Positions 16,182-24,656 of a stretch of DNA of 35,767 nucleotides are shown piece after piece. This DNA is from Steroidobacteraceae bacterium (GTDB lineage Bacteria; Pseudomonadota; Gammaproteobacteria; Steroidobacterales; Steroidobacteraceae). The stretch lies in assembly GCA_025451275.1 (NCBI GenBank), contig JANWKR010000089.1, positions 1-35,767 on the forward strand. The letters are read 5' to 3'. The notes below the pieces were generated by a model. It did no database searches and was not told the DNA's origin. It saw only the letters and a list, made by a program, of their open reading frames with translations. Within the stretch, counting starts at the first letter, position 1, and the number at the start of each line of letters is the position of its first letter. A program made the position numbers and the translations under genes.

Positions 16182-18248
16182 TTACACCAGATGTGTCATG
16201 GTGAGCGCCAGGTCCACCAGCTTGATGCCGATGAACGGCACGATGACGCCGCCGAGCCCGTACACGAGCAAATTGCGCCGCAGCAGCGTGGCCGCGCCCA
16301 GCGGCCGGTAGCGCACCCCTTTCAGCGCGAGCGGGATGAGCACCATGATGATGAGCGCGTTGAAAATGACCGCCGACAGGATCGCGGAGAACGGGCTCGC
16401 CAGGTGCATGACGTTCAGCGCGTTCAGCTGCGGATAGGTGGTGACGAACGCCGCCGGAATGATCGCGAAGTACTTGGCAACGTCGTTGGCGATCGAGAAC
16501 GTCGTGAGCGCGCCCCGCGTCATGAGCATCTGCTTGCCGGTCTCGACCACCTCGATGAGCTTGGTGGGGTTGGAGTCCAGGTCCACCATGTTGCCGGCCT
16601 CCTTGGCCGCCTGCGTGCCGGTATTCATGGCCACCGCGACGTCCGCCTGCGCGAGCGCCGGGGCGTCGTTGGTGCCGTCGCCGGTCATCGCCACCAGCCG
16701 TCCCTGCGCCTGGTGCTCGCGGATCAGCTGCAGTTTTGCCTCCGGGGTGGCCTCGGCCAGGAAGCCGTCGACGCCCGCTTCGGCGGCGATGGCCGCGGCG
16801 GTGAGCGGGTTGTCGCCGGTGATCATGACCGTCTTGATGCCCATGCGGCGCAGCTCGCCGAACCGCTCGGCTATGCCACCCTTGACGATGTCCTTCAGCT
16901 CGATGATGCCGAGCACCCGCCCCCCGTCGCTCACCACCAGCGGCGTGCTGCCACGGCGCGCGACGTCCTGCACGCTCGCCAGCACCGCCCTGGGAAAGCT
17001 GTGGCCTAGCCCCTCCACCTGCCTGCGGATGGCGTCCGCGGCACCCTTGCGGATCTGGCGCTCGCCGAGATTGACCCCGCTCATGCGCGTGTGCGCCGAG
17101 AAATGCACGAACGAGGCTTTGAGCTGCGCGAGGTCACGTTCGCGCAGACTGAAACGCTGCTTGGCGAGCACCACGATGCTGCGTCCCTCGGGCGTCTCGT
17201 CGGCGAGCGAGGCGAGCTGCGCGGCATCCGCCAGCTCCTCCTCGCTGATGCCGGCTGCGGGGAGGAAGCTCGCCGCCTGGCGGTTGCCGAGAGTGATGGT
17301 GCCGGTCTTGTCGAGCAGCAGCACGTCGACGTCGCCCGCCGCCTCCACCGCGCGGCCGGAAGTGGCGATGACGTTGGCCTGCAGCATGCGACTCATGCCG
17401 GCCACCCCGATCGCGGACAACAGTGCACCGATGGTGGTGGGAATGAGGCACACCAGCAGCGCAATCAGGGCGGTGATGGTGATCGGGGCGCCGAGCCGCG
17501 TCATCGCGACGCTGTAGAGCGAGTACGGCAGGAGCGTCGCAGTCGCGAGCAGGAATACCAGCGTGAGCGCCACCAGCAGGATGGTGAGCGCGATCTCGTT
17601 GGGGGTCTTCTGGCGCCTGGCGCCCTCGACCATGGCGATCATGCGGTCGAGGAAGGTCTCGCCCGGGTTGACGGTGACGCGCACGATGATCCAGTCGGAC
17701 AGCACGCGCGTGCCGCCCGTTACCGCGGAGAAATCCCCGCCGGATTCGCGGATCACGGGTGCGGATTCCCCGGTGATCGCACTCTCGTCCACCGAGGCGG
17801 CCCCCTGGATCACCTCGCCGTCGGCCGGCACGTAGTCTCCGGCCTCGACGAGCACCACATCTGCGCGGCGCAACTCGTCGGCGCGCACGCGCGTGCTGCG
17901 TTGCCGGTCAGCCGGGTCGGCGAGTCGCCTGGCCCACACCGTCTGCTTCAGTCCGCGCAGCGCCGCCGCCTGTGCCTTGCTGCGTCCCTCGGCGAGCGCT
18001 TCGGCGAGGTTCGCGAACAGCACGGTGAACCACAGCCACAGTGCGATGTTGAAGATGAACCAGGCCGGCGCCTCGCCGCGCCCCGCGAGCGCCTGCCCCC
18101 ACAACACGGTGGTGAGCAGACTGCCGATATACACCACGAACATCACCGGGTTGCGCCACTGCACCCGCGGGTCGAGTTTGCGCAGCGCATCCAGCAGCGC
18201 CGGGCCGAGCAGCGAGCGTTCGAACAGGGCGAGCTTACGGCGCGTCAT
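16182..18248 (-). CDS. kdpB: KdpB, P-type ATPase catalytic subunit of potassium pump
   Basis: The product has 688 residues, normal for KdpB (E. coli 682). The actuator motif TGES is at 159-162, the phosphorylation motif DKTGT at 313-317 (D313 is the acyl-phosphate residue) and the hinge TGDGTND at 522-528. Membrane segments are seen at about 35-55, 62-85, 220-245, 255-285 and in the last 100 residues. It hydrolyses ATP in the inner membrane to drive potassium uptake through KdpA. It starts 12 nt after the kdpA stop and shows no loss of key residues. Confidence 0.98.
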   Translation of the reverse strand: MTRRKLALFERSLLGPALLDALRKLDPRVQWRNPVMFVVYIGSLLTTVLWGQALAGRGEAPAWFIFNIALWLWFTVLFANLAEALAEGRSKAQAAALRGLKQTVWARRLADPADRQRSTRVRADELRRADVVLVEAGDYVPADGEVIQGAASVDESAITGESAPVIRESGGDFSAVTGGTRVLSDWIIVRVTVNPGETFLDRMIAMVEGARRQKTPNEIALTILLVALTLVFLLATATLLPYSLYSVAMTRLGAPITITALIALLVCLIPTTIGALLSAIGVAGMSRMLQANVIATSGRAVEAAGDVDVLLLDKTGTITLGNRQAASFLPAAGISEEELADAAQLASLADETPEGRSIVVLAKQRFSLRERDLAQLKASFVHFSAHTRMSGVNLGERQIRKGAADAIRRQVEGLGHSFPRAVLASVQDVARRGSTPLVVSDGGRVLGIIELKDIVKGGIAERFGELRRMGIKTVMITGDNPLTAAAIAAEAGVDGFLAEATPEAKLQLIREHQAQGRLVAMTGDGTNDAPALAQADVAVAMNTGTQAAKEAGNMVDLDSNPTKLIEVVETGKQMLMTRGALTTFSIANDVAKYFAIIPAAFVTTYPQLNALNVMHLASPFSAILSAVIFNALIIMVLIPLALKGVRYRPLGAATLLRRNLLVYGLGGVIVPFIGIKLVDLALTMTHLV

Positions 18249-18260
18249 GCGGCACCCGAG

Positions 18261-20063
18261 TCAGTGCCAGAGCATCACGTGCTCGACGATGGGACCCAGG
18301 GCGAGCGCGGGCACGAAGGTGAGCGCACCCACCAGCAACACCGTGCCGATCAGCAGCACGACGAAGGTGGGCCCGTGCGTGGGCATGGTGCCGTCCGACA
18401 CCGGGATGCGCTTTTTCGCCGCCAGGGAGCCGGCCACCGCGAGCACCGCCACTATCGGCCAGAAGCGCCCGAGCCACATGACGAGGGCCAGGGCCACGTT
18501 GTAGAACGGAGTGTTGGCGGAAATGCCGCTGAAGGCACTGCCGTTGTTATTGCCGGCGGAGGAGAACGCGTAGAGGATCTCGGAAAACCCGTGCGCACCG
18601 GGATTGGCGACGGCGCTCCTGCCGGCCTCGGTGCTGACCGCCACCGCGGTGCCGGTGAGCACGATGAACGGCATCACCAGAATCGCGATCGAGCTCATCT
18701 TCATCTCGAACGCCTCGATCTTCTTGCCGAGGTACTCGGGCGTGCGCCCGATCATGAGCCCGGCGATGAACACCCCGACGATCGCGAAAATCAGCATCGA
18801 GTACAGCCCCGACCCCACCCCGCCGAACACCACCTCGCCGAGCTGCATCTGGAACAGGGGCACGAAGCCGCCGAGCGGCGTGAACGAGTCGTGCATGCCG
18901 TTAACCGCGCCGCAGGAGGTCGCGGTGGTGATGGTTGCGAACAGCGCGGAAGCGGCGACGCCGAAGCGCGCTTCCTTGCCTTCCATGTTGCCGCCGGGCT
19001 GCATCGGGCCGGCAGCCTGATCGACGCCGAGCTGGGCGATGCGGGGGTTGCCCTGCTGCTCGCTGGACACGGTCACCTGCAGCAGCACGATGAACAGCAC
19101 TCCCATGGCGGCGAGCACCGCCCAGCCCTGGCGCGTGTCCCCGACCAGCCGGCCGAAGGTATAGGTGAGGCCCGCGGGGATGATGAGCATCGCCAGCATC
19201 TCCAGCAGGTTCGACAGCGCGGTCGGGTTCTCGTACGGGTGCGCCGAGTTGGCGTTGAGAAAGCCCCCGCCGTTGGTGCCGAGCTCCTTGATGCTTTCCT
19301 GCGAGGCCATCGGGCCCATCGGCAGGCTCTGCGTACGGGTGGTGAGGGTCTCCTGCACCGGGTTGCCGGCCGCATCCTTAAGTGCAGTGCCGGCCGCGTC
19401 GGTCTTGGGCTGCTGGTAGGTCAGTGCCTCCACCGTGGTCACGTCGCGGTAGCGGCTGAAGTTCTGGACCACCCCCTGGGATACCAGCACCACCGCGAGC
19501 ACCAGCGACAGGGGCAGCAGCACGTACAGCGTCGCCCGCGTCAGGTCCACCCAGACGTTGCCGATGCTGTGCGCGCCGTGGCGCGCGAGCCCGCGCACCA
19601 GCGCGATCGCCACCACCATGCCGCTGGCGGCGGACAGGAAGTTCTGCACCGCGAGGCCGGCCATCTGCGTGAGATAGCTGATGGCGGACTCGCCGGAGTA
19701 GCCCTGCCAGTTGGTATTGGTGATGAAGCTCACCGCGGTGTTGAAGGCCGAGTCGGGCGCCAGCGCGGGGAATCGCTGCGGGTTGAGCGGCAGCCACAGC
19801 TGCGCGCGCTGCAGGACGTACAGCGCCAGCGCGCCGAGCGCATTGAACAGCAGCAGCCCTGCCGCGTACGGCTGCCACCCCATCTCCCGCGTCGGGTCGA
19901 CGCCGCACAGGCGATAGGTCCAGCGCTCGAGCGGTGCCGCCGCGCGCAATGGCCAGATGGGACGCCCCTCGAACACGTTCGCCATGTAGAGGCCGACCGG
20001 CTTCACGCACGCCAGCAGCAGCAGCAGGAAGCACGCGATCAGGGAGGCGGCGGCCGCGGTCAT
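18261..20063 (-). CDS. kdpA: KdpA, potassium-binding and channel-like subunit
   Basis: The product has 600 residues (E. coli 557), a polytopic inner-membrane protein of the superfamily of K transporters. The four pore-loop signatures are present: TNTNWQGYSGE (about 115-125), GTNGGGFLNANSAHP (262-276), TSCGAVNGMHDS (382-393) and AGNNNGSAFSG (503-513). The extra length lies partly in the loop at about 203-260 before the second pore loop. It selects and conducts potassium into the KdpB-driven pump. The ATG overlaps the kdpF stop in TGATG. Confidence 0.97.
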   Translation of the reverse strand: MTAAAASLIACFLLLLLACVKPVGLYMANVFEGRPIWPLRAAAPLERWTYRLCGVDPTREMGWQPYAAGLLLFNALGALALYVLQRAQLWLPLNPQRFPALAPDSAFNTAVSFITNTNWQGYSGESAISYLTQMAGLAVQNFLSAASGMVVAIALVRGLARHGAHSIGNVWVDLTRATLYVLLPLSLVLAVVLVSQGVVQNFSRYRDVTTVEALTYQQPKTDAAGTALKDAAGNPVQETLTTRTQSLPMGPMASQESIKELGTNGGGFLNANSAHPYENPTALSNLLEMLAMLIIPAGLTYTFGRLVGDTRQGWAVLAAMGVLFIVLLQVTVSSEQQGNPRIAQLGVDQAAGPMQPGGNMEGKEARFGVAASALFATITTATSCGAVNGMHDSFTPLGGFVPLFQMQLGEVVFGGVGSGLYSMLIFAIVGVFIAGLMIGRTPEYLGKKIEAFEMKMSSIAILVMPFIVLTGTAVAVSTEAGRSAVANPGAHGFSEILYAFSSAGNNNGSAFSGISANTPFYNVALALVMWLGRFWPIVAVLAVAGSLAAKKRIPVSDGTMPTHGPTFVVLLIGTVLLVGALTFVPALALGPIVEHVMLWH

Positions 20064-20152
20064 CAGAACTTCTCGGGCTTGAGCAGCGCGTACAGCAGGT
20101 ACGCCAGCAGCGCCACGGTCAGCAGCCCGCTCACTGCGTACAGCCCGCTCAC
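20063..20152 (-). CDS. kdpF: KdpF, small stabilising subunit of potassium pump (29 aa)
   Basis: A 29-residue frame starts at the GTG at 20152, reads VSGLYAVSGLLTV then ALLAYLLYALLKPEKF, and stops at TGA 20065-20063. One hydrophobic helix followed by the C-terminal KPEKF is diagnostic of KdpF. The peptide is a single-span membrane protein that stabilises KdpABC. Its GTG overlaps the stop of the 30-residue gene upstream (GTGA), and its stop overlaps the kdpA ATG (TGATG), so translation of the three is probably coupled. The sequence GTGAGCGGGCTG occurs twice near the start, so initiation at the second GTG is conceivable but would remove a quarter of the protein. Confidence 0.93.
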   Translation of the reverse strand: MSGLYAVSGLLTVALLAYLLYALLKPEKF

Positions 20153-20241
20153 TCGAGGCTGCCGAGCCGCGCGACGGCGGCGATCAGCCAGCGAGTCGCC
20201 GCGTACAGCGCCACCAGGACGAGGACGTAGATGAGATCCAC
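20149..20241 (-). CDS. Putative 30-aa single-span membrane protein leading the kdp operon
   Basis: A GTG at 20241 opens a 30-codon frame: VDLIYVLVLVALYAATR, then WLIAAVARLGSLE, ending in a TGA that overlaps the kdpF GTG. An AGGGG element lies 6 nt before the start. The composition is one strongly hydrophobic helix followed by a short basic end (AARL-type), unlike random GC-rich frames, which here are Arg/Ala-rich. From memory, similar tiny hydrophobic genes sit before kdpF in other bacteria, but I cannot confirm that. It could be a further accessory subunit of the pump or a leader peptide coupling translation of kdpF. Confidence 0.68.
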   Translation of the reverse strand: MDLIYVLVLVALYAATRWLIAAVARLGSLE

Positions 20242-20242
20242 G

Positions 20243-20273
20243 GGCGACCCCTGATCGTTACATTGGGGTCGCC
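20243..20273. promoter_or_regulatory. Perfect 9-bp inverted repeat covering the kdp leader ribosome binding site
   Basis: GGCGACCCC (20243-20251) and GGGGTCGCC (20265-20273) form perfect arms around a 13-nt spacer, with arm centres 22 bp apart. On the minus strand the downstream arm contains the AGGGG ribosome binding site of the 30-residue gene, ending 1 nt from its GTG. It may be an operator for a dimeric regulator (two helical turns) or an RNA hairpin that hides the binding site. Two GTAACG copies (minus strand, one inside the spacer) lie in the same stretch. Function is inferred from position. Confidence 0.5.
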
Positions 20274-20376
20274 ACGTTACTGCACGGTCTGTGAGGGGCG
20301 CGTGAGGAAACGCCCGCGCGCGAATTGTGACGGCTGCACTGTTGCCGCGGGGCGCTTTCAAGCGTTATTGGCGCCG

Positions 20377-20598
20377 ATGCAACCAAGCGCCCTGAGGCTG
20401 ATCACGCTGCGCCGCGAGCTGGCGGCGCGTTATGTCCGCATCAACCGCCTGTGGCACGCGGCCCGCAAGGCCTACCGGCGGCTGCACGCCGCACCGGTGC
20501 AGGACCTGGACGAACTGCGCAGCGCCGCACAGCGGCTCGATGCGCTCGACCGTGACCGCGCGACGCTGCTGTCGGACCTGAAGGCTCTGTCACGCTAG
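20377..20598 (+). CDS. Hypothetical small basic helical protein (73 aa)
   Basis: The ATG at 20377 gives 73 residues; the frame remains open upstream but the earlier part is Cys/Arg-rich and looks non-coding. The product is predicted to be almost all helix, starting LRLITLRRELAARYVRINRL with a cluster of Arg and Trp/Tyr residues, followed by a heptad-like stretch (LDELRSAAQRLDALDRDRATLL). It could form a short coiled coil. No family is recognised and no clear ribosome binding site is seen. It is divergent from the kdp operon across about 135 nt. Confidence 0.5.
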   Translation: MQPSALRLITLRRELAARYVRINRLWHAARKAYRRLHAAPVQDLDELRSAAQRLDALDRDRATLLSDLKALSR

Positions 20599-20621
20599 CG
20601 CCGCGCGGGCGCCGGCAGCTG

Positions 20622-20816
20622 TCAGGGACGGCCGCCGAGCAGGCGCGCCGGCAGGAACAGCAGGGCGCGCAGCAGCGCCAGCGCCCCACCGACCGCGATG
20701 CCGACCACCCGGAAGGGCAGCAGCAGGAGCCACACGATCGGGTAGACCACGAGGGCCAGCAGCGCGAGCGGCCAGCACACCACCAGAAGCAGCAGCCACA
20801 GCAGAAATCCGATCAT
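20622..20816 (-). CDS. Small membrane protein (64 aa), two predicted spans
   Basis: From the ATG at 20816 this frame encodes a highly hydrophobic product, with spans at about 3-32 (LLWLLLLVVCWPLALLALVVY) and 37-55 (VVGIAVGGALALLRALLFL), and a short basic end LPARLLGGRP. The codon-level hydrophobicity and clean start suggest a real inner-membrane protein of a small uncharacterised family. It converges on the 73-residue gene and diverges from the LD-carboxypeptidase gene, so it is probably transcribed alone. Confidence 0.68.
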   Translation of the reverse strand: MIGFLLWLLLLVVCWPLALLALVVYPIVWLLLLPFRVVGIAVGGALALLRALLFLPARLLGGRP

Positions 20817-20862
20817 TGACCCGCCCTTCGCGGCACGCCTAGAGTCCGCAGCACCTCATTGT

Positions 20863-21801
20863 ATGTCCCTGGCCGTCCCCGGTGATCCTCGTTTGAGCGC
20901 ACGCTTCCAACCGCCGCCCGCACTGCACCGCGGCGACCGTGTCGCGGTCGTCGCACCGGCCAGCGGCTTCGACCGGGCGTCCTTCGACGCCGGGCTGACC
21001 CTCATCGGCGAGCGCTACCGCCCCAGCCACGGACCCGGCCTGTTCGAGCGCCACCGCTACCTGGCGGGCGATGATGCGCGCCGGCTGGCGGAGCTGACCG
21101 CTGCGCTGGCCGACCCGCAGGTGCGGGGGCTGTTCTGCGCCCGTGGCGGCTACGGCGCCACGCGCCTGCTCCGGCACCTGGCCGCGCAGCCCCCGCCGGG
21201 GCCGCCGAAGCCGCTGGTGGGATTTTCGGACATCACGGCGCTGCACCTGTGGCTGCAGGCGCACGGCCGGGTCAGCATCCACGGGCCGGTGCTCACGCAG
21301 CTGCCGCGGCTGGCCGAGGCCACCCGCCTGCGCCTGTTCGACCTGCTGGAGTCGGACGCGCCCGCGCCCGCCCTGCGCGGCAGCGACTGCTACGTCGGCG
21401 GCGTCGCCGAGGGTCCGCTGCTCGGCGGCAACCTGTCGGTGCTGTCGCGCGTCCTGGCCACCCGGTGCATGCCGGACCTGGAGGGGGCGGTGCTGCTGCT
21501 CGAGGATCAGGGCGAGCGGCCCTACCGCCTCGATCGCATGTGGACGCATCTGGAGCTCGCCGGCGTGTTCGCGCGGGTGCGCGGCATCGTGCTCGGCACC
21601 TTCACCGCCTGCGAGGAACCGGGCGCCGCCTACTCGAGCACCGAGGTGCTGCGCGAACTCGCCCAGGCCACCGGGCTGCCCTGCGCCGCAGGCTTCCCGA
21701 TCGGGCACGGCACGGTCAACGAGCCGGTGCCGCTCGGGGTGCGCGTGCGCCTCGACGCCGACGCCGTGAGTCTCACCTTCCTGGAGAGCGCCACCGCCTG
21801 A
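20863..21801 (+). CDS. ldcA: LD-carboxypeptidase, peptidase family S66
   Basis: The product has 312 residues, the usual size. The S66 triad is visible: nucleophile S122 in VGFSDITALH, E214 in LLLEDQGERPYRLDRM and H282 in FPIGHGTVNEP. The RGGYG motif at 95-99 is also conserved. Enzymes of this type remove the terminal D-Ala from the tetrapeptide of recycled murein in the cytoplasm; a microcin-immunity (MccF-like) role is the alternative within the family, and the sequence does not decide firmly. There is no signal peptide, consistent with cytoplasmic action. The gene stands between opposing neighbours. Confidence 0.92.
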   Translation: MSLAVPGDPRLSARFQPPPALHRGDRVAVVAPASGFDRASFDAGLTLIGERYRPSHGPGLFERHRYLAGDDARRLAELTAALADPQVRGLFCARGGYGATRLLRHLAAQPPPGPPKPLVGFSDITALHLWLQAHGRVSIHGPVLTQLPRLAEATRLRLFDLLESDAPAPALRGSDCYVGGVAEGPLLGGNLSVLSRVLATRCMPDLEGAVLLLEDQGERPYRLDRMWTHLELAGVFARVRGIVLGTFTACEEPGAAYSSTEVLRELAQATGLPCAAGFPIGHGTVNEPVPLGVRVRLDADAVSLTFLESATA

Positions 21802-21813
21802 GGCAGCGGCGTC

Positions 21814-23556
21814 TCACAGCAGCCCGCCCTCCTCGCCCAGCATCGCCTTGCGCACCAGCGGGATCGGCGGTCCGCCGTAGGACAGGAACTTGTCGTGGAA
21901 CTCGCGCCAGTACTGCTTCGGGTCGGCCCCGGCCCCGGCGTGCTGCGCCACCCAGTCGTTGCGCAGCTTGCGGATCATGAGCTTGCCGAGGGTGTACTTG
22001 AGGTACTCCGGATCGTAGGTCCCGCGCGCCGCCTGCTGGCGCGCGTTGCCCGCATCGACATGGGCCTGCTCCAGGAACATGCGGTCCGACTGCTCGACCG
22101 TCATGCCCTGAGTGTGTAGCCCCAGCGCCGACAGGTAGCGCACGTCGCGCAGCAGCGCGTCCGTGATCTGGCCGATGTGCTGCCCCGGGTCGCCGTCGCC
22201 GAGGCCCTCATCCCACATCATCTCCTCGCAGTAGTGCGCCCAGCCCTCCGCGTAGGCATAGCCGACCCAGAGTGCCGCGACCTTGGAGGGGTTGCGGTTG
22301 GAGTGCTGGAACTGCAGGAAGTGGCCGGGCCACACCTCGTGCACGCTGGTGTACAGCAGCCGTCCCTTGCCCGGAATGTACTCGGCGCGTTCCTTGGCCG
22401 ACCACGCCGGGTCGGGCGGGGCGATGTTGTAGCTGTAGACCGGGCGCTGCTCGTACGGGCCGGGCACGTTGATGTAGGCGAAGTTGGCGCGGTTGTAGGG
22501 CGGGGCCTCGACGACCTGCGGCTGCTCCTCGTTCGGCACGCTGACGATGCCCTTGGCGACCACGAAGCTGCGCAGCTCGATCAGCTGGCGGCGCGCGCCC
22601 TCGACGGCACCGCCCTGCGGCTTGTCGGCCTGCATCTTGGCTACGCAGGCCGGGAGCGCGCCGCCCGGCAGGTACTGCGCGCAGGCGTCCCTCAGCGCCT
22701 GCGTGTTGCGCTCCAGGTCGGCGCGGCCCGCCGCGAGCAGGGTATCGAGCGGCACGTCGACGCGCTCGGTGGCTTTCAGCATCTCGAGGAACAGCGGCGC
22801 GCCGAGCGCGAAATCCTGCGTGGCGTGCCTGCGCTCCCCCTCGAGCCAGTGCTTCAGTCCCTCCATGGCCGCGGCCGCGGCCTCGTCTGCCGCCGCCAGC
22901 TGCTTCTGCGCCGCCGGATCCCGCACGGCGGCGAACACCTTGGAGACGTCGCGGCGGAAGAAGTCGGCGAAGCCGCCGAAGCCGGCGATGCCCCGCTGCA
23001 CCAGGCTCGCCGGCAGCGGCGTGTGCAGGTTGGCGCGGATCTCGCCGGCCAGCTTCGGGATGGCGCGCGCGTAGCCGACGTAGCCCTTGAGGCGCTGGTC
23101 GAGCGGCGCGTAGTCGCGATTCAGATAGACGTCGGGGTCGAGGCGGTTGAGGTACCAGGCCGGATTGGTGAACGGTGCGCGCGCGCGCTCGAGCCAGAAC
23201 AGCTGCCCGTCCATGACCGCCAGCAGGTACTCGCGTTCGAAGCGCTCGCCGGCTGTCAGGCTCGCCGCATCGAGCGTCTCGGCCTCGCTGCGTGCCTTGT
23301 GCAGGCGGGCAGTCTCGGCGGCCAGCGACGCGCCGCTCCAGTCCGCCATCTGGCCGTCGAACTCGTGCCGTCCGGCATTGACGGCGAAGTACGGGTCGGC
23401 CTTGAAGGTAGCCTCGATGAAGGCGCTCGCGAAGTCCGGCCACGCATCGCGCACGGCAGCCTGGGTGGCGGGAGCCGGCGCCGCGGGCGGCGGTCCGCTG
23501 CAGGCGGAGAACGCGGCGGCCAGCGCCGCGAGCGCGACACAACTCTTCTTATGCAT
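21814..23556 (-). CDS. DUF885 family lipoprotein, probable zinc metallopeptidase
   Basis: From the ATG at 23556 the product has 580 residues. A signal peptide ends in the lipobox FSAC with C19, so it should be a lipoprotein, although Phe at -3 is not the usual Leu. The DUF885 hallmarks are HEVWPGH (near 420) and EGWAHYCEEMMWDEG (near 460), which together resemble a HExxPGH zinc site with a downstream Glu. Family members are uncharacterised or act as peptidases; the substrate is unknown. The frame stays open far upstream over neighbouring genes, but homology and the signal sequence fix the start here. It lies 23 nt after the CPXCG gene. Confidence 0.9.
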   Translation of the reverse strand: MHKKSCVALAALAAAFSACSGPPPAAPAPATQAAVRDAWPDFASAFIEATFKADPYFAVNAGRHEFDGQMADWSGASLAAETARLHKARSEAETLDAASLTAGERFEREYLLAVMDGQLFWLERARAPFTNPAWYLNRLDPDVYLNRDYAPLDQRLKGYVGYARAIPKLAGEIRANLHTPLPASLVQRGIAGFGGFADFFRRDVSKVFAAVRDPAAQKQLAAADEAAAAAMEGLKHWLEGERRHATQDFALGAPLFLEMLKATERVDVPLDTLLAAGRADLERNTQALRDACAQYLPGGALPACVAKMQADKPQGGAVEGARRQLIELRSFVVAKGIVSVPNEEQPQVVEAPPYNRANFAYINVPGPYEQRPVYSYNIAPPDPAWSAKERAEYIPGKGRLLYTSVHEVWPGHFLQFQHSNRNPSKVAALWVGYAYAEGWAHYCEEMMWDEGLGDGDPGQHIGQITDALLRDVRYLSALGLHTQGMTVEQSDRMFLEQAHVDAGNARQQAARGTYDPEYLKYTLGKLMIRKLRNDWVAQHAGAGADPKQYWREFHDKFLSYGGPPIPLVRKAMLGEEGGLL

Positions 23557-23579
23557 GCAGCCCCCGGCGACAGAGAAAC

Positions 23580-23894
23580 TCAATCCAGGCGCCGCACCTG
23601 CAGCGCCACCAGCGCGCCCCCCGCATCGCGCTCGATGCCAAACTCGATCGGGCGGCAACAGACCTGGCAGTCTTCTACGAAGGCGGGTTCCTCGGCGGTC
23701 AGATCGACGCGGGTTTCCAACCGCTCGCCGCAATACGGGCAGCGCACCGCCACGAACTCCTCGGGCGCCACGCGCGCGCCGGCGGCTGGCTCCCACACCG
23801 GCTCGAGTCCGTACAGCTGGTCGATGCTGTCGGCGTCCAGGCGCGTGATCCGGCGGTGCAGGCGTTCGAGTTCGGGGGCCTTGGGGCGCTTCAT
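23580..23894 (-). CDS. CPXCG motif-containing cysteine-rich protein
   Basis: This 104-residue protein starts at the ATG at 23894 (MKRPKAPELERL). Its C-terminal half carries CPYCGE (C52, C55) and CQVCC (C76, C79, C80), followed by RPIEF, which is the CPXCG family pattern and probably binds one zinc. An N-terminal extension of about 45 residues, longer than in the minimal family member, includes an amphipathic helix. Function is unknown. It diverges from the lipoprotein gene at 23962 and precedes the DUF885 gene. Confidence 0.87.
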   Translation of the reverse strand: MKRPKAPELERLHRRITRLDADSIDQLYGLEPVWEPAAGARVAPEEFVAVRCPYCGERLETRVDLTAEEPAFVEDCQVCCRPIEFGIERDAGGALVALQVRRLD

Positions 23895-23961
23895 CGTTGC
23901 ACGGGAGCGTAGCGAACTGCGATGCTGCAGCAAGTGCTGCGCTGAGCGAGGATACGACAAT

Positions 23962-24651
23962 ATGCGAACCACCGTGGGCTACCTGGTGTCCGCCGTGGCC
24001 GCGGCAGCGCTCGGTGGCTGCGCGACCTCGCTCGCGCCCGAGGCGCCGGCCGGGGTGGATCTGGCCGGCCCCTGGAAGCTCGACCACGGCGCCAGCGATG
24101 ACCCGCAGAAGCTGCTGACGAAGATGCGCACCGAGGCGTTCCACCTCATGGGGCAGCGACAGGCGATGCCCGTTGTGCGCCCGGGGCAGGGACGTCAGGA
24201 GCCGCCGATCCCGGCGCCCGGCCAGGAGGACTACAGCCCCGATGCGCACGGCCACCGCCCCGATCCGCTGCTGCGCTCGCCGATGGCGCGCGTGATCCTC
24301 ACCAGCGTGGCGCGCGGCGACTACCTCGCCATCCGCCAGCGCGAGGGCGAGGTCGTGTTCGACTACGGCGTCGCGCGGCGCAGCTTCACCCCGGGCGCGC
24401 ACAGCGTCGTGTCCACCGTCGACGGCAGCGTCGGCGACCAGACCTCCGGCTGGAAGGGGCGCGAATACCTGATCGTGCAGAAGGGGGAGATGGGCCCCGA
24501 GGTGACCGAGCGCGTCGGGCTGTCCGGGGATGGCCGGCAGCTCATCGACAAAGTGCACATCGGGGCCGCCGAGCTGTCGGCGGTGGACTTCACGCGCGTA
24601 TACAACCGCACCAACGAGGCGGCGCCGCGCCAGCTGCCGGTGAGCGACTGA
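23962..24651 (+). CDS. Predicted lipoprotein of unknown function
   Basis: The 229-residue product begins with a signal peptide whose lipobox is LGGC (C20), so it should be an acylated envelope protein. After the Cys come a short Pro-rich linker, a beta-rich region (ILTSVARGDYLAI, EVVFDYGVARRSF) and a final beta segment (ELSAVDFTRVYNR). The ATG at 23962 has GAGGA about 10 nt upstream. I recognise no characterised family. The TraB/GumN-like gene begins 6 nt after its stop, so the two are probably cotranscribed. Confidence 0.82.
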   Translation: MRTTVGYLVSAVAAAALGGCATSLAPEAPAGVDLAGPWKLDHGASDDPQKLLTKMRTEAFHLMGQRQAMPVVRPGQGRQEPPIPAPGQEDYSPDAHGHRPDPLLRSPMARVILTSVARGDYLAIRQREGEVVFDYGVARRSFTPGAHSVVSTVDGSVGDQTSGWKGREYLIVQKGEMGPEVTERVGLSGDGRQLIDKVHIGAAELSAVDFTRVYNRTNEAAPRQLPVSD

Positions 24652-24656
24652 GCGCG

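Noticed and set aside
17091-20234. A 1047-codon open frame on the plus strand opposite kdpA and kdpB
   Set aside because: It is antisense to two fully recognisable kdp genes, is His/Arg/Gly/Gln-rich and matches no family; long antisense frames are common in such GC-rich DNA.
20263-20376. N-terminal extension of the 73-residue hypothetical protein
   Set aside because: The extra residues are Cys/Arg-rich, lack a ribosome binding site and overlap the kdp regulatory inverted repeat.
23927-23940. 6-bp inverted repeat GCAGCA/TGCTGC between divergent starts
   Set aside because: Too short and of common composition; it also lies within a CTG-rich tract.
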